Counted from the stretch's first letter, positions 18,819 to 28,738 are shown. The stretch: 64,000 bases of DNA from Sporosarcina ureae (GCF_002109325.1 NZ_CP015348.1:1708501-1772500), one strand, 5' to 3'. Notes: a model not told the origin generated them from the letters alone. Numbers and translations are program-made.

Positions 18819-20504
18819 TTATTCATTCTTTTCTTTCTCAACTTCAAGATACTTCTTTTTCTCAAGTTCTTGATACTTTCTATCGTTCTTTTCTTTTATC
18901 TTTTTTGCCTTTTCAGCTTCTCTGCGTGCTTTCTTCTCTTTTTCACTTTCTTTGCGTTTGCGTCTCTTCTTGACTTCGCCTTCTACGTGCTCAAATTGAC
19001 GTATATCTGTCGGTCTGACAGTAATCGGTTCTTTGGTCAGTAGTTTTGCTAGAGAGAAGATTAATAATAATAGAAGTAATGTAAACGGCAAGGCGGATAC
19101 AAGTGATGCTGATTGCAAAGCTTCTAATCCACCTGCTGATAACAATACAGCTGCAATAGCAGTCATAAGGAATCCCCAGACGAATTTAACAACCAATGGA
19201 GGGAACAAACTGCCACGCGTTGTCATACTAGCTAAAATATACGTAGCTGAGTCGGCAGACGTAATCAGGAATGTAAAGATCAATACGATAGCGAGGAACG
19301 ATACAAGACCGGTCATCGGTAAGTGTTGAAGCGTCGCAAAAATTGCAGACGTAACATCTTTGTCTACTTCTTCTGCAATCTGTGTGCCATTGCGTAAGTC
19401 ACTGTATAAGGCAGTTCCTCCAAGTGTTGCAATCCACATACAAGAAAATGCTGGTGGAATAACCATGACCCCCATGATGAACTCACGGATTGTCCGGCCC
19501 TTGGAGACGCGCGCAACAAATGCACCTACGAACGGAGACCATGCAATTGTCCAAGCCCAGTAGAATATCGTCCAGTCCTTCACCCATGTACCACCCTGAT
19601 ACGGTTGCAGACGCAAGCTGTACGTAATGAAGTTATTGATATAATCTCCTATAGCTAGTGTAAAGGTTTCTAGTATAAATACTTTCGGTCCTACTATAAA
19701 GAAAAATAACAATAATGCAATCGCCATACCTAAGTTGAAGTTTCCTAAGTACGCGATTCCTTTACTTAAGCCGGATGAAGCAGAGGTCATATACGCAACG
19801 AATACTACTGCAATAATGATTAGTTGAATGGTGAATGTACTCTTAATGTTAAATACATATTCCAATCCCCCACTCATTTGTAGGACACCCATACCTAGTG
19901 AAGTAGCAATACCCATGACAGTTGCTACTACCGCAAATGAATCAATACCTGTCTTCACGTGACGGTTACTACCTATTAAGGGCTCGAGTGCGGTTGAAAT
20001 TAAACCGTCCTTTTTCTTCCGGAACTGTAGGAAGCCAATGACCAAACCTACAATACCAAAAATAGCCCATTGTGAAATGCCCCAGTGGAAGAAAGAATAC
20101 CCCATCGCTATACGAGCAGCTTCTTCTGTCTGCGCTTCAACGCCTGCCATAGGAGACTTGAAGTAGTGACTCATTGGTTCCGCCACGCCCCAGAATACCA
20201 ATCCTACACCGAACCCAGCAGAGAACAGCATGCCAATCCATGTGAAGAATGGATACTCTGGACGTTCCGTGTCGCCACCCAAGCGGATTGCGCCAAATTT
20301 ACTGATTGCCAATCCTACCAAAAACACGATAATGATAAATACTGTTAGTAAGTAAAACCAACCAAAATTATCTGTTGTGAAATGATAAAGTCTTTCAGAT
20401 GCTTTTCCGAATGATTCAGGTATAACCGTTCCTAATACAACAAGCACAAAAATAAATATGGCGGAAATTGAGAACACGGGATTTTTCCAGAATTTTTTAT
20501 CCAC
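18819..20504 (-). CDS. BCCT family betaine/choline/carnitine-type osmolyte transporter
   Basis: 561 residues with 12 predicted TM segments. BCCT signatures are FGVGLVFWGVAEPMSH near residue 100, GMGVLQMSGGLEYVF, and the long W-rich helix WTIFYWAWTIAWSPFVGAFVA. It takes up glycine betaine or a related trimethylammonium solute with Na+ for osmoprotection. It is closest in layout to OpuD-type carriers. The last 60 residues are an unusually charged Lys/Glu-rich tail (KKRRKRKESEKEKKARREAE and beyond) predicted to be a cytosolic helix. Such tails in BetP-like carriers sense osmotic stress. GTG 20504 has TAGGAG upstream. Confidence 0.9.
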   Translation of the reverse strand: MDKKFWKNPVFSISAIFIFVLVVLGTVIPESFGKASERLYHFTTDNFGWFYLLTVFIIIVFLVGLAISKFGAIRLGGDTERPEYPFFTWIGMLFSAGFGVGLVFWGVAEPMSHYFKSPMAGVEAQTEEAARIAMGYSFFHWGISQWAIFGIVGLVIGFLQFRKKKDGLISTALEPLIGSNRHVKTGIDSFAVVATVMGIATSLGMGVLQMSGGLEYVFNIKSTFTIQLIIIAVVFVAYMTSASSGLSKGIAYLGNFNLGMAIALLLFFFIVGPKVFILETFTLAIGDYINNFITYSLRLQPYQGGTWVKDWTIFYWAWTIAWSPFVGAFVARVSKGRTIREFIMGVMVIPPAFSCMWIATLGGTALYSDLRNGTQIAEEVDKDVTSAIFATLQHLPMTGLVSFLAIVLIFTFLITSADSATYILASMTTRGSLFPPLVVKFVWGFLMTAIAAVLLSAGGLEALQSASLVSALPFTLLLLLLIFSLAKLLTKEPITVRPTDIRQFEHVEGEVKKRRKRKESEKEKKARREAEKAKKIKEKNDRKYQELEKKKYLEVEKEKNE

Positions 20505-20644
20505 TACTATCGACTCCTAGTGTTCATTTGGTAACTCTCTTACTACACTCCATACCCTAATTTCACGAGATATAACGTATTTCCGTTTATACATATTACA
20601 GAAAAGAAAGTTTCTGAACAGATTATAACTGTATATACTACACA

Positions 20645-20679
20645 TCAAAAAAGGCATCTTCAAGAGAAAATGCCTTTTC
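20645..20679 (-). terminator. Terminator of the EAL-HDOD gene
   Basis: Stem AAAAGGCAT/ATGCCTTTT (20649-20678). On the minus strand it is followed by TTTTTTG. Confidence 0.85.
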
Positions 20680-20687
20680 GTATGTAT

Positions 20688-21935
20688 TCAACTCAAGTCT
20701 TCCTCTATTCCATGTGACCAGCGCATGGCTTGAAGGTAGATCTCACTTAACACTTTCTTTGGGATCGACAGCTCAGCAGATAACCGTTCTACGGTTTCCC
20801 AGTCAAAACATTCTACAGCTTTAACCAATTGTAGATAAGAAGACATTTCAGTCTGTTTTCCATTTAACGTGGCAATAATGACGTCCGATAGTGATAGCAA
20901 CGGCAATATGTCTTCCCATTTCCGACGCATTACCGCATCGATCAATGAAAACATGCCTGTGAGAAAGTATTCATCCTTATTTGGTTTTCTATTATACTTC
21001 GCCAACTGTTCACATGTTCTTGCACGACGAAGTGATAATTCAACGAGCACTTTCACACGACCATCCTGTTGCTCTACACCTAAGTCATGCAACATCAGAA
21101 CCTGCAACCACTTCTTTGTACCGTTTAAGCCAATCAACATAATCGCTTGCTTAATCGAGCTGATTTGCCGTGGAATATCGAAGGCTAGTGAATTAATAAA
21201 ACGCAATAGTTTATAGGAGATCGAAACGTCACGCATAATCAGATCGCAGAGTTGATTAATGGATTGAGTATCCTTACGGAAATAATCAATAATCTGTAAG
21301 TGCACTAGCGTATTAGGTGGAATATCTGCACTTTTAATAATTTCTGGTTTCGCAAAGAAATAACCTTGAAACAAATCATATCCACTTCTTAATGCAAGTT
21401 GATAATCCGCTTCCGTTTCTACTTTTTCTGCTAGTAAAATCAGCTTTGGATATTTCCGTAAAAATGTAGCAATACGATTTTTCTGAACTACACTCGTCAG
21501 CATGAAATCCACTTTGACAATATCTACCAGCTCAAATAACTGGGAGTACATCAAGTACTGGTCTTGTAAAATAAAATCATCAAGCGCTAACGTGAAACCC
21601 GCTTCTTTAAACATGCGTAAACGATGTAACAGGGCAGGAGTGATTTCCACGTCTTCCAGAATCTCTATAACGACTTGATTGGGATCTAAACTCATAAATA
21701 AATCCTGCGCCAATAGCTCGCCTGAGAAGTTAATGAATGAACGAACACCACTCGTTACTTGATCAATTCCTACAGAGAGGAATGTATTGACCAACAAACT
21801 AATTGTAGCCTGTTCGGGGTTAATATCAGGAAAGAAGTTCTCTTCGCTATTTCGATACAATAATTCGTATGCGTATATATTACCTGATCGATCAAATATC
21901 GGTTGTCTACCGATAAAGATGGAGTAATCATCCAT
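20688..21935 (-). CDS. EAL-HDOD signalling protein (YuxH-like)
   Basis: 415 residues. The N-terminal half is an EAL-fold domain (IFIGRQPIFDRSGNIYAYELLYR, shown here as the family start). The EAL triad is replaced by YELLYR, and the metal/catalytic motifs are reduced to LALDDF and AEKVET. c-di-GMP hydrolysis is therefore doubtful and a binding or scaffold role is likelier. The C-terminal HDOD domain (about 200-390; SYKLLRFINS and QAIMLIGLNG) lacks HD catalytic residues, as usual for the family. GGAGATG precedes ATG 21935. Monocistronic, with a terminator. B. subtilis YuxH has the same architecture. Confidence 0.87.
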   Translation of the reverse strand: MDDYSIFIGRQPIFDRSGNIYAYELLYRNSEENFFPDINPEQATISLLVNTFLSVGIDQVTSGVRSFINFSGELLAQDLFMSLDPNQVVIEILEDVEITPALLHRLRMFKEAGFTLALDDFILQDQYLMYSQLFELVDIVKVDFMLTSVVQKNRIATFLRKYPKLILLAEKVETEADYQLALRSGYDLFQGYFFAKPEIIKSADIPPNTLVHLQIIDYFRKDTQSINQLCDLIMRDVSISYKLLRFINSLAFDIPRQISSIKQAIMLIGLNGTKKWLQVLMLHDLGVEQQDGRVKVLVELSLRRARTCEQLAKYNRKPNKDEYFLTGMFSLIDAVMRRKWEDILPLLSLSDVIIATLNGKQTEMSSYLQLVKAVECFDWETVERLSAELSIPKKVLSEIYLQAMRWSHGIEEDLS

Positions 21936-22216
21936 TTAGTTCATCTCCACGTTTCATTTAAATATCTCACTTCATTTGTATTCATTCCACAGCACTAGGC
22001 ATTTAAAGTAATTTACTAGTCATTTTAGCCGTCTAATTCTTTACTCCCTCCATTGTACTGGATTTCAATGTATTTATAAATATGTTAATTACATATAACT
22101 ATTGCGCGACATGAGTTTTTGACTACTAAGGTTCATCTGGTCGTTGCACAGAGTGATGTTGTTTAGTCATACGACATGAGAAAGTTACATATCTTGCGTA
22201 GAGGAGTTGATAACGA

Positions 22217-22432
22217 ATGGATTATACGTTCACAGGCAGTTATGAACCGTATATTTCTCCATGGGATCCGTGTCCACCTGTCAAAGTCAAAACGTTTTCC
22301 TTACCGCCTCAACTATTTATGAATTTCCAGCCCGCTTCACTTCCACAATTCTCACCTGCTGAAGCTTTACAACACGGGTCGCTGTGGCCGGCACTAGTCG
22401 ATGGCTATTCAAAAAGGGAGGGGATCTCCTGA
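22217..22432 (+). CDS. cotJA: Spore coat associated protein CotJA
   Basis: 71 residues, rich in Pro and aromatic residues (WDPCPPVKVK, PPQLFMNFQP), matching CotJA of the inner spore coat. It is needed with CotJB and CotJC for assembly of the CotJ proteins into the developing coat. The AGAGGAG ribosome site is 9 bases upstream. The stop overlaps the cotJB start (TGATG). The known operon is sigma-E dependent. A CATACGAC at about 22169-22176 could be a sigma-E -10, but the -35 is not convincing. Confidence 0.93.
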   Translation: MDYTFTGSYEPYISPWDPCPPVKVKTFSLPPQLFMNFQPASLPQFSPAEALQHGSLWPALVDGYSKREGIS

Positions 22433-22695
22433 TGGATGCGACTGAGCGAAGAGACATGTTGAAGAATGTGCAGCAAGCCGATTTTGTAGTAGTCGAACTG
22501 ACACTCTATACCAACACGCACCCTGAAGATCAAGAAGCTCTTACGCAATGGAGACTTGCTATTAAAGAAGCGGCTAGGTTACGAAAATTGTATGAAAAGC
22601 GTTTCGGACCGCTTTCGCTGCATTCCATACCGTCGGAACAAGCAATTGATACAGGTTGGCGTTGGAACCAAGCACCTTGGCCATGGCAAATGTAG
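22432..22695 (+). CDS. cotJB: Spore coat protein CotJB
   Basis: 87 residues from ATG 22432, which overlaps the cotJA stop. GGGAGGGG lies 8 bases upstream. A longer frame from 22384 would run through cotJA and has no site. CotJB features are LTLYTNTHPEDQEAL and a C-terminal WRWNQAPWPWQM, typical of the family. It co-assembles with CotJA and CotJC in the forespore coat. Operon position and size match B. subtilis. Confidence 0.93.
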   Translation: MDATERRDMLKNVQQADFVVVELTLYTNTHPEDQEALTQWRLAIKEAARLRKLYEKRFGPLSLHSIPSEQAIDTGWRWNQAPWPWQM

Positions 22696-22731
22696 TCTTA
22701 AATACACACTAGGTTACTGGAGGGAATATGG

Positions 22732-23301
22732 ATGTGGGTTTATGAGAAAAAATTATTGTATCCGGTAGAAGTCAAAGAGTGTAACCCAAAACTTGCGAGG
22801 TACATCGCGGAGCAATATGGTGGTGCAGACGGCGAACTCGCTGCTGCATTACGCTATATGAATCAGCGCTACACCGTTCCTGACAAAGTGATCGGCGTAC
22901 TGAATGATATTGCAACCGAAGAGTTTTCCCATTTAGAAATGCTAGCTACCATGATTTACAAATTAACGAAAGACGCTACACCAGAACAACTTGAAGAAGC
23001 TGGTCTTGGTGCACATTACGTCAATCACGGTCATGCGCTGTTTTATGAAAATGCGGGTGGTGTACCCTTTACGACAACGTACATCCAAGCAAAGGGAGAT
23101 CCGATAGCTGATTTGTACGAAGATATAGCAGCGGAAGAAAAAGCGCGCGCTACGTATCAATGGATTATCAATATTTCAGACGATGCATGGATTAATGATT
23201 CTCTAAAGTTTCTAAGAGAAAGAGAGAACGTCCATTCACTGCGTTTCCGTGAAGCGGTCGAAGTCTTGAAGGATGAACGTGACAGGAAAAAAATCTTCTA
23301 A
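22732..23301 (+). CDS. cotJC: Spore coat manganese catalase CotJC
   Basis: 189 residues, a ferritin-like four-helix di-manganese catalase. Metal ligands are visible as the Glu in GGADGEL, EEFSHLEM (ExxH) and AAEEKARATY, with a C-terminal REREN.HSLRF region supplying the last Glu/His pair. It would decompose hydrogen peroxide in the coat of the developing spore. ATG 22732 has GGAGGG 7 bases upstream. It is the last gene of the cotJ operon, 36 bases after cotJB and followed by a terminator. Confidence 0.93.
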   Translation: MWVYEKKLLYPVEVKECNPKLARYIAEQYGGADGELAAALRYMNQRYTVPDKVIGVLNDIATEEFSHLEMLATMIYKLTKDATPEQLEEAGLGAHYVNHGHALFYENAGGVPFTTTYIQAKGDPIADLYEDIAAEEKARATYQWIINISDDAWINDSLKFLRERENVHSLRFREAVEVLKDERDRKKIF

Positions 23302-23308
23302 AATAGAA

Positions 23309-23352
23309 GGGTCTCCTTTTCTCTTTTCAACAGAGAGGACGGAGACCTTTTT
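23309..23352 (+). terminator. Terminator of the cotJ operon
   Basis: Stem GGTCTCC/GGAGACC (23310-23347) with extra internal pairing, followed by TTTTTAG. Confidence 0.85.
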
Positions 23353-23416
23353 AGTGTTTAATTATACGAGTTCAATGGTATCTTTTGTAGAGAGGGTAGA
23401 TACGGAGGTGTTCTTT

Positions 23417-25084
23417 TTGTTAAAACGAAGAATGAAAAATGCACAACGTTCACAAGAAATCATCAATGTCTTTTTAAGAAATGGATTTAGTCACATCTTA
23501 TTTCGTCTTGGACTGACAGATCGTAAATTCGCTTCTGCGGACGAACAAGTTGATTTGAATTTGTATCATGTCGGTAAAAAACTACGAACTGCATTAGAAC
23601 AACTTGGACCAACTTTCGTAAAGCTTGGGCAAATCGCCAGCGGCCGTCGGGATTTAGTGCCTGAGGAAATTGCTTCAGAGCTTGAGAAACTACAAGACCA
23701 CGTAGAATCTTTTCCATTTGAAGTCGTGAGGGAAATCATCGAGCATCAATTAGGTGGAACGATTGAAGAACTCTTCTTGGAATTCAATGAAAAACCACTC
23801 GCTTCAGCTTCTATAGGTCAAGTGCATACCGCTCGTTTGCCTAGCGGTGAACACGTAGCGGTGAAAATCCAGCGACCTAATATCCAACGACAAATAAATA
23901 CTGACCTAGCCATCTTGCACGACTTGGCAGGGTTTCTCGAGAAGAATATGGACTGGGCGAAAGCGTATCATATAAAAGATTTAATCTATGAATTCTCCCA
24001 TTCACTACGGGAGGAACTAGATTACCAACTGGAAGGCCGTAACGCTGAACGGATCTCGCAACAATTTGTGAAAGATCCTACGATTCAAGTCCCAGTAGTC
24101 TACGATGAATACACTACGCGTGTTGTCCTAACAGCGGGACTGGTCACAGGTATTAAAGTGAGCAATGTCGGACAACTAGACCGCGAAGGGTATGATCGTA
24201 AGGTGATCGCAGAAAGAATTGCGGATTCTATGCTTTCTCAAGTAATGGAAAACGGCTTTTTCCACGGTGATCCCCATCCGGGTAATATTTTCATTGCACC
24301 TGGAAACGTTATTCATTATTTAGATTTCGGTATGGTCGGTCAACTAAGTAAGGAAATGACTTATCATTTCATTTCCTTACTCGTCGCCTTACAAAGAGGA
24401 AATATCGCTCGATTAATCGATGTATTCGAAGCTATGAATATTTTACATGAAAAAACTAACACAGATGCATTGTATCGTGACTTGCAGATTATTCAGCGGA
24501 AATATTATGAAACATCACTTACAGACTTAAGATTAGGTGATGTATTCATGGAGATTTTCTCAATTGCTTATCGACACCGCATACGTCTGCCGAATGAAAT
24601 CGCCATTCTTGTAAAAGTGATTCTTACACTTGAAGGTGTACTAGGAAAGTTGGATCCTTCTTTCAGTATTATGAAAGCCATCGAACCGTATGGTAAAAAG
24701 ATGGTGTTCAAACAATTCGACCCACGCTACTTACTGGAAAACGGCTGGCATACCTTTGTAAAGAATGCTGAAATTTTATCCGAGTTACCAAACGATATGA
24801 AAAAAGCTATCAAAACTATAGAAAAAGGTAAAGTGGAATTAGACGTCGGCTTGAAGCAAACGAACATTATATTCCGCCGGCTTGATAAGATTGCCAATCG
24901 CTTATCCTTAAGTATTGTGTTGTTGGCATTTAGCATTCTCATGGTTGGTCTCATTATCGGTTCTGCTATCGCTGGACAAACAGCTCTCTTCTTAAAGTTA
25001 CCTCTCATTGAAGTCGGCGCGGTCATCGCAGCCTTAATGTTTACTTATTTATTATTTTCCATCATACGTTCCGGTAGAATATAG
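23417..25084 (+). CDS. ABC1/UbiB (AarF) family atypical kinase
   Basis: About 555 residues. I chose TTG 23417, which has GGAGGTG 6 bases upstream. The open frame extends to 23273 but would run back through the cotJ terminator. Family signatures are the KLGQ extension (FVKLGQIASGRRDLVP), the A-rich loop ASASIGQVH, AVKIQRP with the nucleotide-binding Lys, HGDPHPGNI and the metal-binding LDFGM. Two TM helices close the protein (about 500-555). UbiB-like ATPases support quinone or lipid metabolism. In Firmicutes, which make menaquinone, the role is undefined. It probably has its own promoter just after the cotJ terminator. Confidence 0.88.
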   Translation: MLKRRMKNAQRSQEIINVFLRNGFSHILFRLGLTDRKFASADEQVDLNLYHVGKKLRTALEQLGPTFVKLGQIASGRRDLVPEEIASELEKLQDHVESFPFEVVREIIEHQLGGTIEELFLEFNEKPLASASIGQVHTARLPSGEHVAVKIQRPNIQRQINTDLAILHDLAGFLEKNMDWAKAYHIKDLIYEFSHSLREELDYQLEGRNAERISQQFVKDPTIQVPVVYDEYTTRVVLTAGLVTGIKVSNVGQLDREGYDRKVIAERIADSMLSQVMENGFFHGDPHPGNIFIAPGNVIHYLDFGMVGQLSKEMTYHFISLLVALQRGNIARLIDVFEAMNILHEKTNTDALYRDLQIIQRKYYETSLTDLRLGDVFMEIFSIAYRHRIRLPNEIAILVKVILTLEGVLGKLDPSFSIMKAIEPYGKKMVFKQFDPRYLLENGWHTFVKNAEILSELPNDMKKAIKTIEKGKVELDVGLKQTNIIFRRLDKIANRLSLSIVLLAFSILMVGLIIGSAIAGQTALFLKLPLIEVGAVIAALMFTYLLFSIIRSGRI

Positions 25085-25155
25085 TCTTCAGTTTATCCTC
25101 TCGTAATTGGGGAATAGGAAAGGCAGACTACTATTTTACGATGGGAGGATTTTAT

Positions 25156-27213
25156 GTGAAGAAAGATCATCAAGTAAATGAAGAGAGTAAAAATAAACAA
25201 CTAGAGACGTTTCGCGCATACGATGGCGAACACGCTATGACAACGAATCAAGGTTTGAAGATTTCAGAAGATGAGCACTCCCTAAAAGCAGGGACGCGTG
25301 GTCCGACGTTGATCGAGGATTTCCATTTCCGAGAGAAAATGACGCACTTTGACCACGAGCGGATTCCGGAGCGGGTAGTTCACGCACGAGGATTTGCGGC
25401 GCATGGTGAATTCGAAGTGTACGAGTCTATGAAGAAGTATACGAAAGCAGGATTCTTACAGGAACCAGGTATCAAAACTCCTGTATTCACTAGATTCTCT
25501 AGTGTAGCAGGGAGTAAAGGTTCCGCTGAAACCGTACGTGACGCGCGAGGTTTTGCTGTGAAGTTCTATACGCAAGAAGGAAACTATGATCTAGTCGGAA
25601 ATAATATACCGGTTTTCTTTATTCAAGACGCTATTAAATTCCCTGACTTAGTACATGCTGTGAAGCCCGAGCCTCATAACGAAATGCCGCAAGCCGCTTC
25701 AGCACATGATACATTTTGGGATTTTGTTGCGAACAACCAGGAATCTGCACATATGGTCATGTGGCAAATGTCCGACCGTGCCATTCCTCGGAGTTTCCGA
25801 ATGATGGAAGGTTTTGGTGTTCACACGTATCGCTTTGTAAACGATCAAGGTGAAGCGCACTTTGTGAAATTCCATTGGAAACCAAAACTCGGTGCCCACT
25901 CATTAGTTTGGGATGAAGCGCAGAAGATTAACGGTAAAGATCCTGATTTCCATCGTCGTGATTTATGGGAATCAATTGAAAATGGAAACTTCGTGGAATT
26001 TGAACTTGGCGTACAGTTACTAGAAGAAAAAGATGAATTCAAATTTGATTTTGACATTCTAGATCCTACTAAGTTATGGCCCGAGGAAGACATTCCGGTA
26101 AAGATCATTGGGAAAATGACTTTAAACCGCAACGTAGACAATGTATTTGCTGAAATGGAACAAGTAGCATTCCACCCCGGCAGCGTAGTACCTGGAATTG
26201 ATTTCTCGAATGATCCATTGCTACAAGGAAGACTGTTCTCTTATACAGATACGCAGTTGATCCGTCTAGGCGGACCTAACTTCCATGAGTTACCTATCAA
26301 CCGACCGGTCTGTCCATTCCACAATAACCAGCGTGATGGATATGGCAGACAAACGATCAATGTCGGACAGACTCACTATCATAACAATTCATTATCCAAT
26401 AATAAACCAGACACGAGTTCCGAGGAAGATGGCGGTTATGTACATTACCAAGAGAAGGTAGAAGGTCGCAAAATACAAGCCCGAAGTGATTCGTTTAAGG
26501 ATCATTTCTCACAGGCCCGTCTATTCTGGAACAGTATGTCCGACGCGGAAAAAGAGCATATCATCGCAGCGTTCAGCTTTGAAATTGGGAAAGTGAATGA
26601 TATGAATGTGAGAAAACAAGCGGTAGATATGTTTGCTAATGTCGATATGGATATGGCGACTCAAGTTGCAGATGCAGTCGGTGTCGATGCACCAACTGAT
26701 GTTTCGCAGTCCACCGAATCCAAGTCATCCCCTGCCCTTAGTCAGGAAAACATGGCGAAAGTGCCTGATACGCGTACAGTAGCCGTATTGATTGCAGACC
26801 AATTTGACGATAATGCACTTGAGCCATTTTTGAAGGCTTCATTGGACGCAGGTATGACAGTTGATATTGTGAGCGAGAAGTTCGGTAAGCTGACCGGACA
26901 GAACGGAGCGACAGTCGATGTCGACGAAACGCTACTGACGGTACATTCGGTTCTATACGATGCATTGTATGTTGTGGGTGGGAAAGCGAAGCAACAACAG
27001 AAGTTCGATGCAGATGTCGCTGATTTCGTTAATGAAGCGTATATGCATTTTAAGCCAATCGGATCTGCTCCAGCGGCGAAAGAGTTGATGGAGAAGTCGA
27101 AGGCAAAACCAGGTCCTGGTATTTTGATGGACTTGACAGTTTCAGGCGAAGGCGAGCAATGGGTAGAGGCTGTTGCACACCACCGTTTCTGGGATCGTAA
27201 TATTTACGCATAA
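25156..27213 (+). CDS. katE: Large-subunit heme catalase, HPII (KatE) type
   Basis: About 685 residues. GTG 25156 lies 7 bases after GGGAGG, and the in-frame ATG at 25141 overlaps that site. Active-site residues are His in RVVHARGFAAHG, Asn in FFIQDAIKFPD, and the heme ligand Tyr in LFSYTDTQLIRLGGPNF. The extra 150-residue C-terminal domain (from about 540; VAVLIADQFDD) has the flavodoxin/DJ-1-like fold that defines clade 2 large catalases. It disproportionates hydrogen peroxide in the cytosol or spore. Monocistronic with a strong terminator. Confidence 0.95.
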   Translation: MKKDHQVNEESKNKQLETFRAYDGEHAMTTNQGLKISEDEHSLKAGTRGPTLIEDFHFREKMTHFDHERIPERVVHARGFAAHGEFEVYESMKKYTKAGFLQEPGIKTPVFTRFSSVAGSKGSAETVRDARGFAVKFYTQEGNYDLVGNNIPVFFIQDAIKFPDLVHAVKPEPHNEMPQAASAHDTFWDFVANNQESAHMVMWQMSDRAIPRSFRMMEGFGVHTYRFVNDQGEAHFVKFHWKPKLGAHSLVWDEAQKINGKDPDFHRRDLWESIENGNFVEFELGVQLLEEKDEFKFDFDILDPTKLWPEEDIPVKIIGKMTLNRNVDNVFAEMEQVAFHPGSVVPGIDFSNDPLLQGRLFSYTDTQLIRLGGPNFHELPINRPVCPFHNNQRDGYGRQTINVGQTHYHNNSLSNNKPDTSSEEDGGYVHYQEKVEGRKIQARSDSFKDHFSQARLFWNSMSDAEKEHIIAAFSFEIGKVNDMNVRKQAVDMFANVDMDMATQVADAVGVDAPTDVSQSTESKSSPALSQENMAKVPDTRTVAVLIADQFDDNALEPFLKASLDAGMTVDIVSEKFGKLTGQNGATVDVDETLLTVHSVLYDALYVVGGKAKQQQKFDADVADFVNEAYMHFKPIGSAPAAKELMEKSKAKPGPGILMDLTVSGEGEQWVEAVAHHRFWDRNIYA

Positions 27214-27220
27214 TCAAACA

Positions 27221-27263
27221 CAGGCTGTCACAAGAAGATCCCCTTCTTGCGACAGCCTTTTTT
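27221..27263 (+). terminator. Terminator of katE
   Basis: Stem AGGCTGTC/GACAGCCT with inner CAAGAAG/CTTCTTG pairing, followed by TTTTTT. Confidence 0.9.
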
Positions 27264-27349
27264 ATGTATGGAGTTTAGTTCAGAGTCACAAGGCACTTAA
27301 GTTCAAGGTCAAGTGCTTAAAAGTGGTGAATGAGTTTGTGAGTGGTTCG

Positions 27350-27484
27350 GGATGGAAGCTCCAGTTGGCGGACGCTTTCCCATGGGCCTGCGGGAAGAGC
27401 CGTAACGAAGGACGGCTTTTGCGAGTAAAAGCGCAGCGTTAGGAGCACGTCTTTGCACTTCGCCGCCAACTTCCGCTTCCATCC
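27350..27484 (+). repeat. Intergenic inverted-repeat element, type A
   Basis: Terminal imperfect inverted repeats GGATGGAAGC...GTTGGCGG and CCGCCAAC...GCTTCCATCC enclose a GC-rich core starting GGACGCTTTCCC. This layout is typical of a dispersed noncoding element in Bacillales, and the other two copies here share the start of the core. No gene is seen between 27264 and 27792 apart from these elements. Confidence 0.7.
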
Positions 27485-27638
27485 TACGTTGATAGTACAG
27501 TTACTTAAATCACTCATTGAACGTAGTATTTGAATTATTATTTTGTCCTAACTTTTTAAATTCAAGTACTGAAGTTAAAAATCTATTACAACACGTATTT
27601 TAATGCAGAACAAAAAGTATCACCCACTTACATTGCGA

Positions 27639-27773
27639 GGGATTGGAGCGTAGGAGGGGCGACTCTGGGAGGATCAGCGGGACAGGTGAAACACCCTGCG
27701 AGCGAAGCGAAGGGGTGTGGTTCACCGCCCGCCCGTAAGACACGCGTCCCCTCCGAAGCGTAAATCCCAATCC
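27639..27773 (-). repeat. Intergenic inverted-repeat element, type B, copy 1
   Basis: In minus orientation it reads GGACGCGTGTC...GGGCGGTGAACCACACC, then GTGTTTCACCTGTCCC and CTGATCCTCCC. The same blocks in the same order occur at 55359-55486. Ends GGGATTGG and CCAATCCC form terminal inverted repeats. Confidence 0.8.
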
Positions 27774-27792
27774 CAACACCCTGCCATCCTAT

Positions 27793-28677
27793 CTAATTCT
27801 TCTCCAATATCCCAATAAACTTCGAAGCGGCTGGTGATAATGACACTCCCTTTAGGTAGCAAACACCGATGCTACGCTTAGGAATGGGCTCCAAAAACTC
27901 TACTTCCTGCAGCTTGCCTTGTTCTAGATACTCCGCTGAAAACTCCCTTACGACGCAAGCAATCCCTAAATTAATCTGCGCAAACTCCAGCAATAGCTCA
28001 TGCGAACCTAACTCGAACTCGGGATAGATCTTGACGCCTTGCTTCAGCAAATATTCCTCCACATACTGACGGGAATTGGACTTCGGCTCTAGTAAAATCA
28101 ATGGTAATCTCGAAAGTTCCTGCAACGGTACAGGCTTCATGAACAACTTTTTAAACCTCTCGCCGTAAACAAAGGTATCCTGCACATCGAAACAAGCGCG
28201 TTTCTCCAAAGAATCATCTTCAATTGGAAAATTACAAATCACGATGTCCACTTCACCTGACTTCAGCGCAGCGATCAATTCCAATGTTGTGCCATTAATG
28301 ATCTTGAAGCGGATACTTGGAAAGTTTGTATGAAAAGCTTCTAGGTAAGGAAGCAGATAATAACGAGAAATCGTGTCCCCTACCCCAATCTTTAATTCAC
28401 CTGAAGAGAGGTTTTTCAATTCCTTTAACTTTTCATTGCCTGCCTCGATTAAATTCAGTGCCGAATTGACATACTCATATAGTAACGATCCCTCATCTGT
28501 CAGTGTGACACCTTTGGAAGTCCTATTAAACAGGCGTGTATCTAATGCTCGTTCCAACTGTGAAATAATCTGGCTGACTGCGGGTTGTGTCATGAAAAGA
28601 CTCCTTGCCGCTTTTGAAAAGCTTTCGTTTTGAACAACTGTACGGAATACTTTATACCACTCCAAATTGATAGACAT
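27793..28677 (-). CDS. LysR family transcriptional regulator
   Basis: 294 residues. The N-terminal winged helix-turn-helix (FRTVVQNESFSKAARSLFMT, then QPAVSQIISQLE) is typical, followed by a periplasmic-binding-like effector domain (about 90-290; GELKIGVGDTISRYYLLPYL). It is divergent from the CofE-like gene, with a 111-base shared control region, so that gene is the likely target. The effector is unknown. AAGGTGG precedes ATG 28677. Confidence 0.9.
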   Translation of the reverse strand: MSINLEWYKVFRTVVQNESFSKAARSLFMTQPAVSQIISQLERALDTRLFNRTSKGVTLTDEGSLLYEYVNSALNLIEAGNEKLKELKNLSSGELKIGVGDTISRYYLLPYLEAFHTNFPSIRFKIINGTTLELIAALKSGEVDIVICNFPIEDDSLEKRACFDVQDTFVYGERFKKLFMKPVPLQELSRLPLILLEPKSNSRQYVEEYLLKQGVKIYPEFELGSHELLLEFAQINLGIACVVREFSAEYLEQGKLQEVEFLEPIPKRSIGVCYLKGVSLSPAASKFIGILEKN

Positions 28678-28738
28678 ATAACCCCACCTTATATCCCCTA
28701 TTAAGTATATTAATTTTACTTATACCATGAAAGCACGC

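Noticed and set aside
22160-22180. Definite sigma-E promoter of cotJ
   Set aside because: The CATACGAC is only a partial -10 match and the -35 is not convincing, so it is mentioned only in the cotJA entry.
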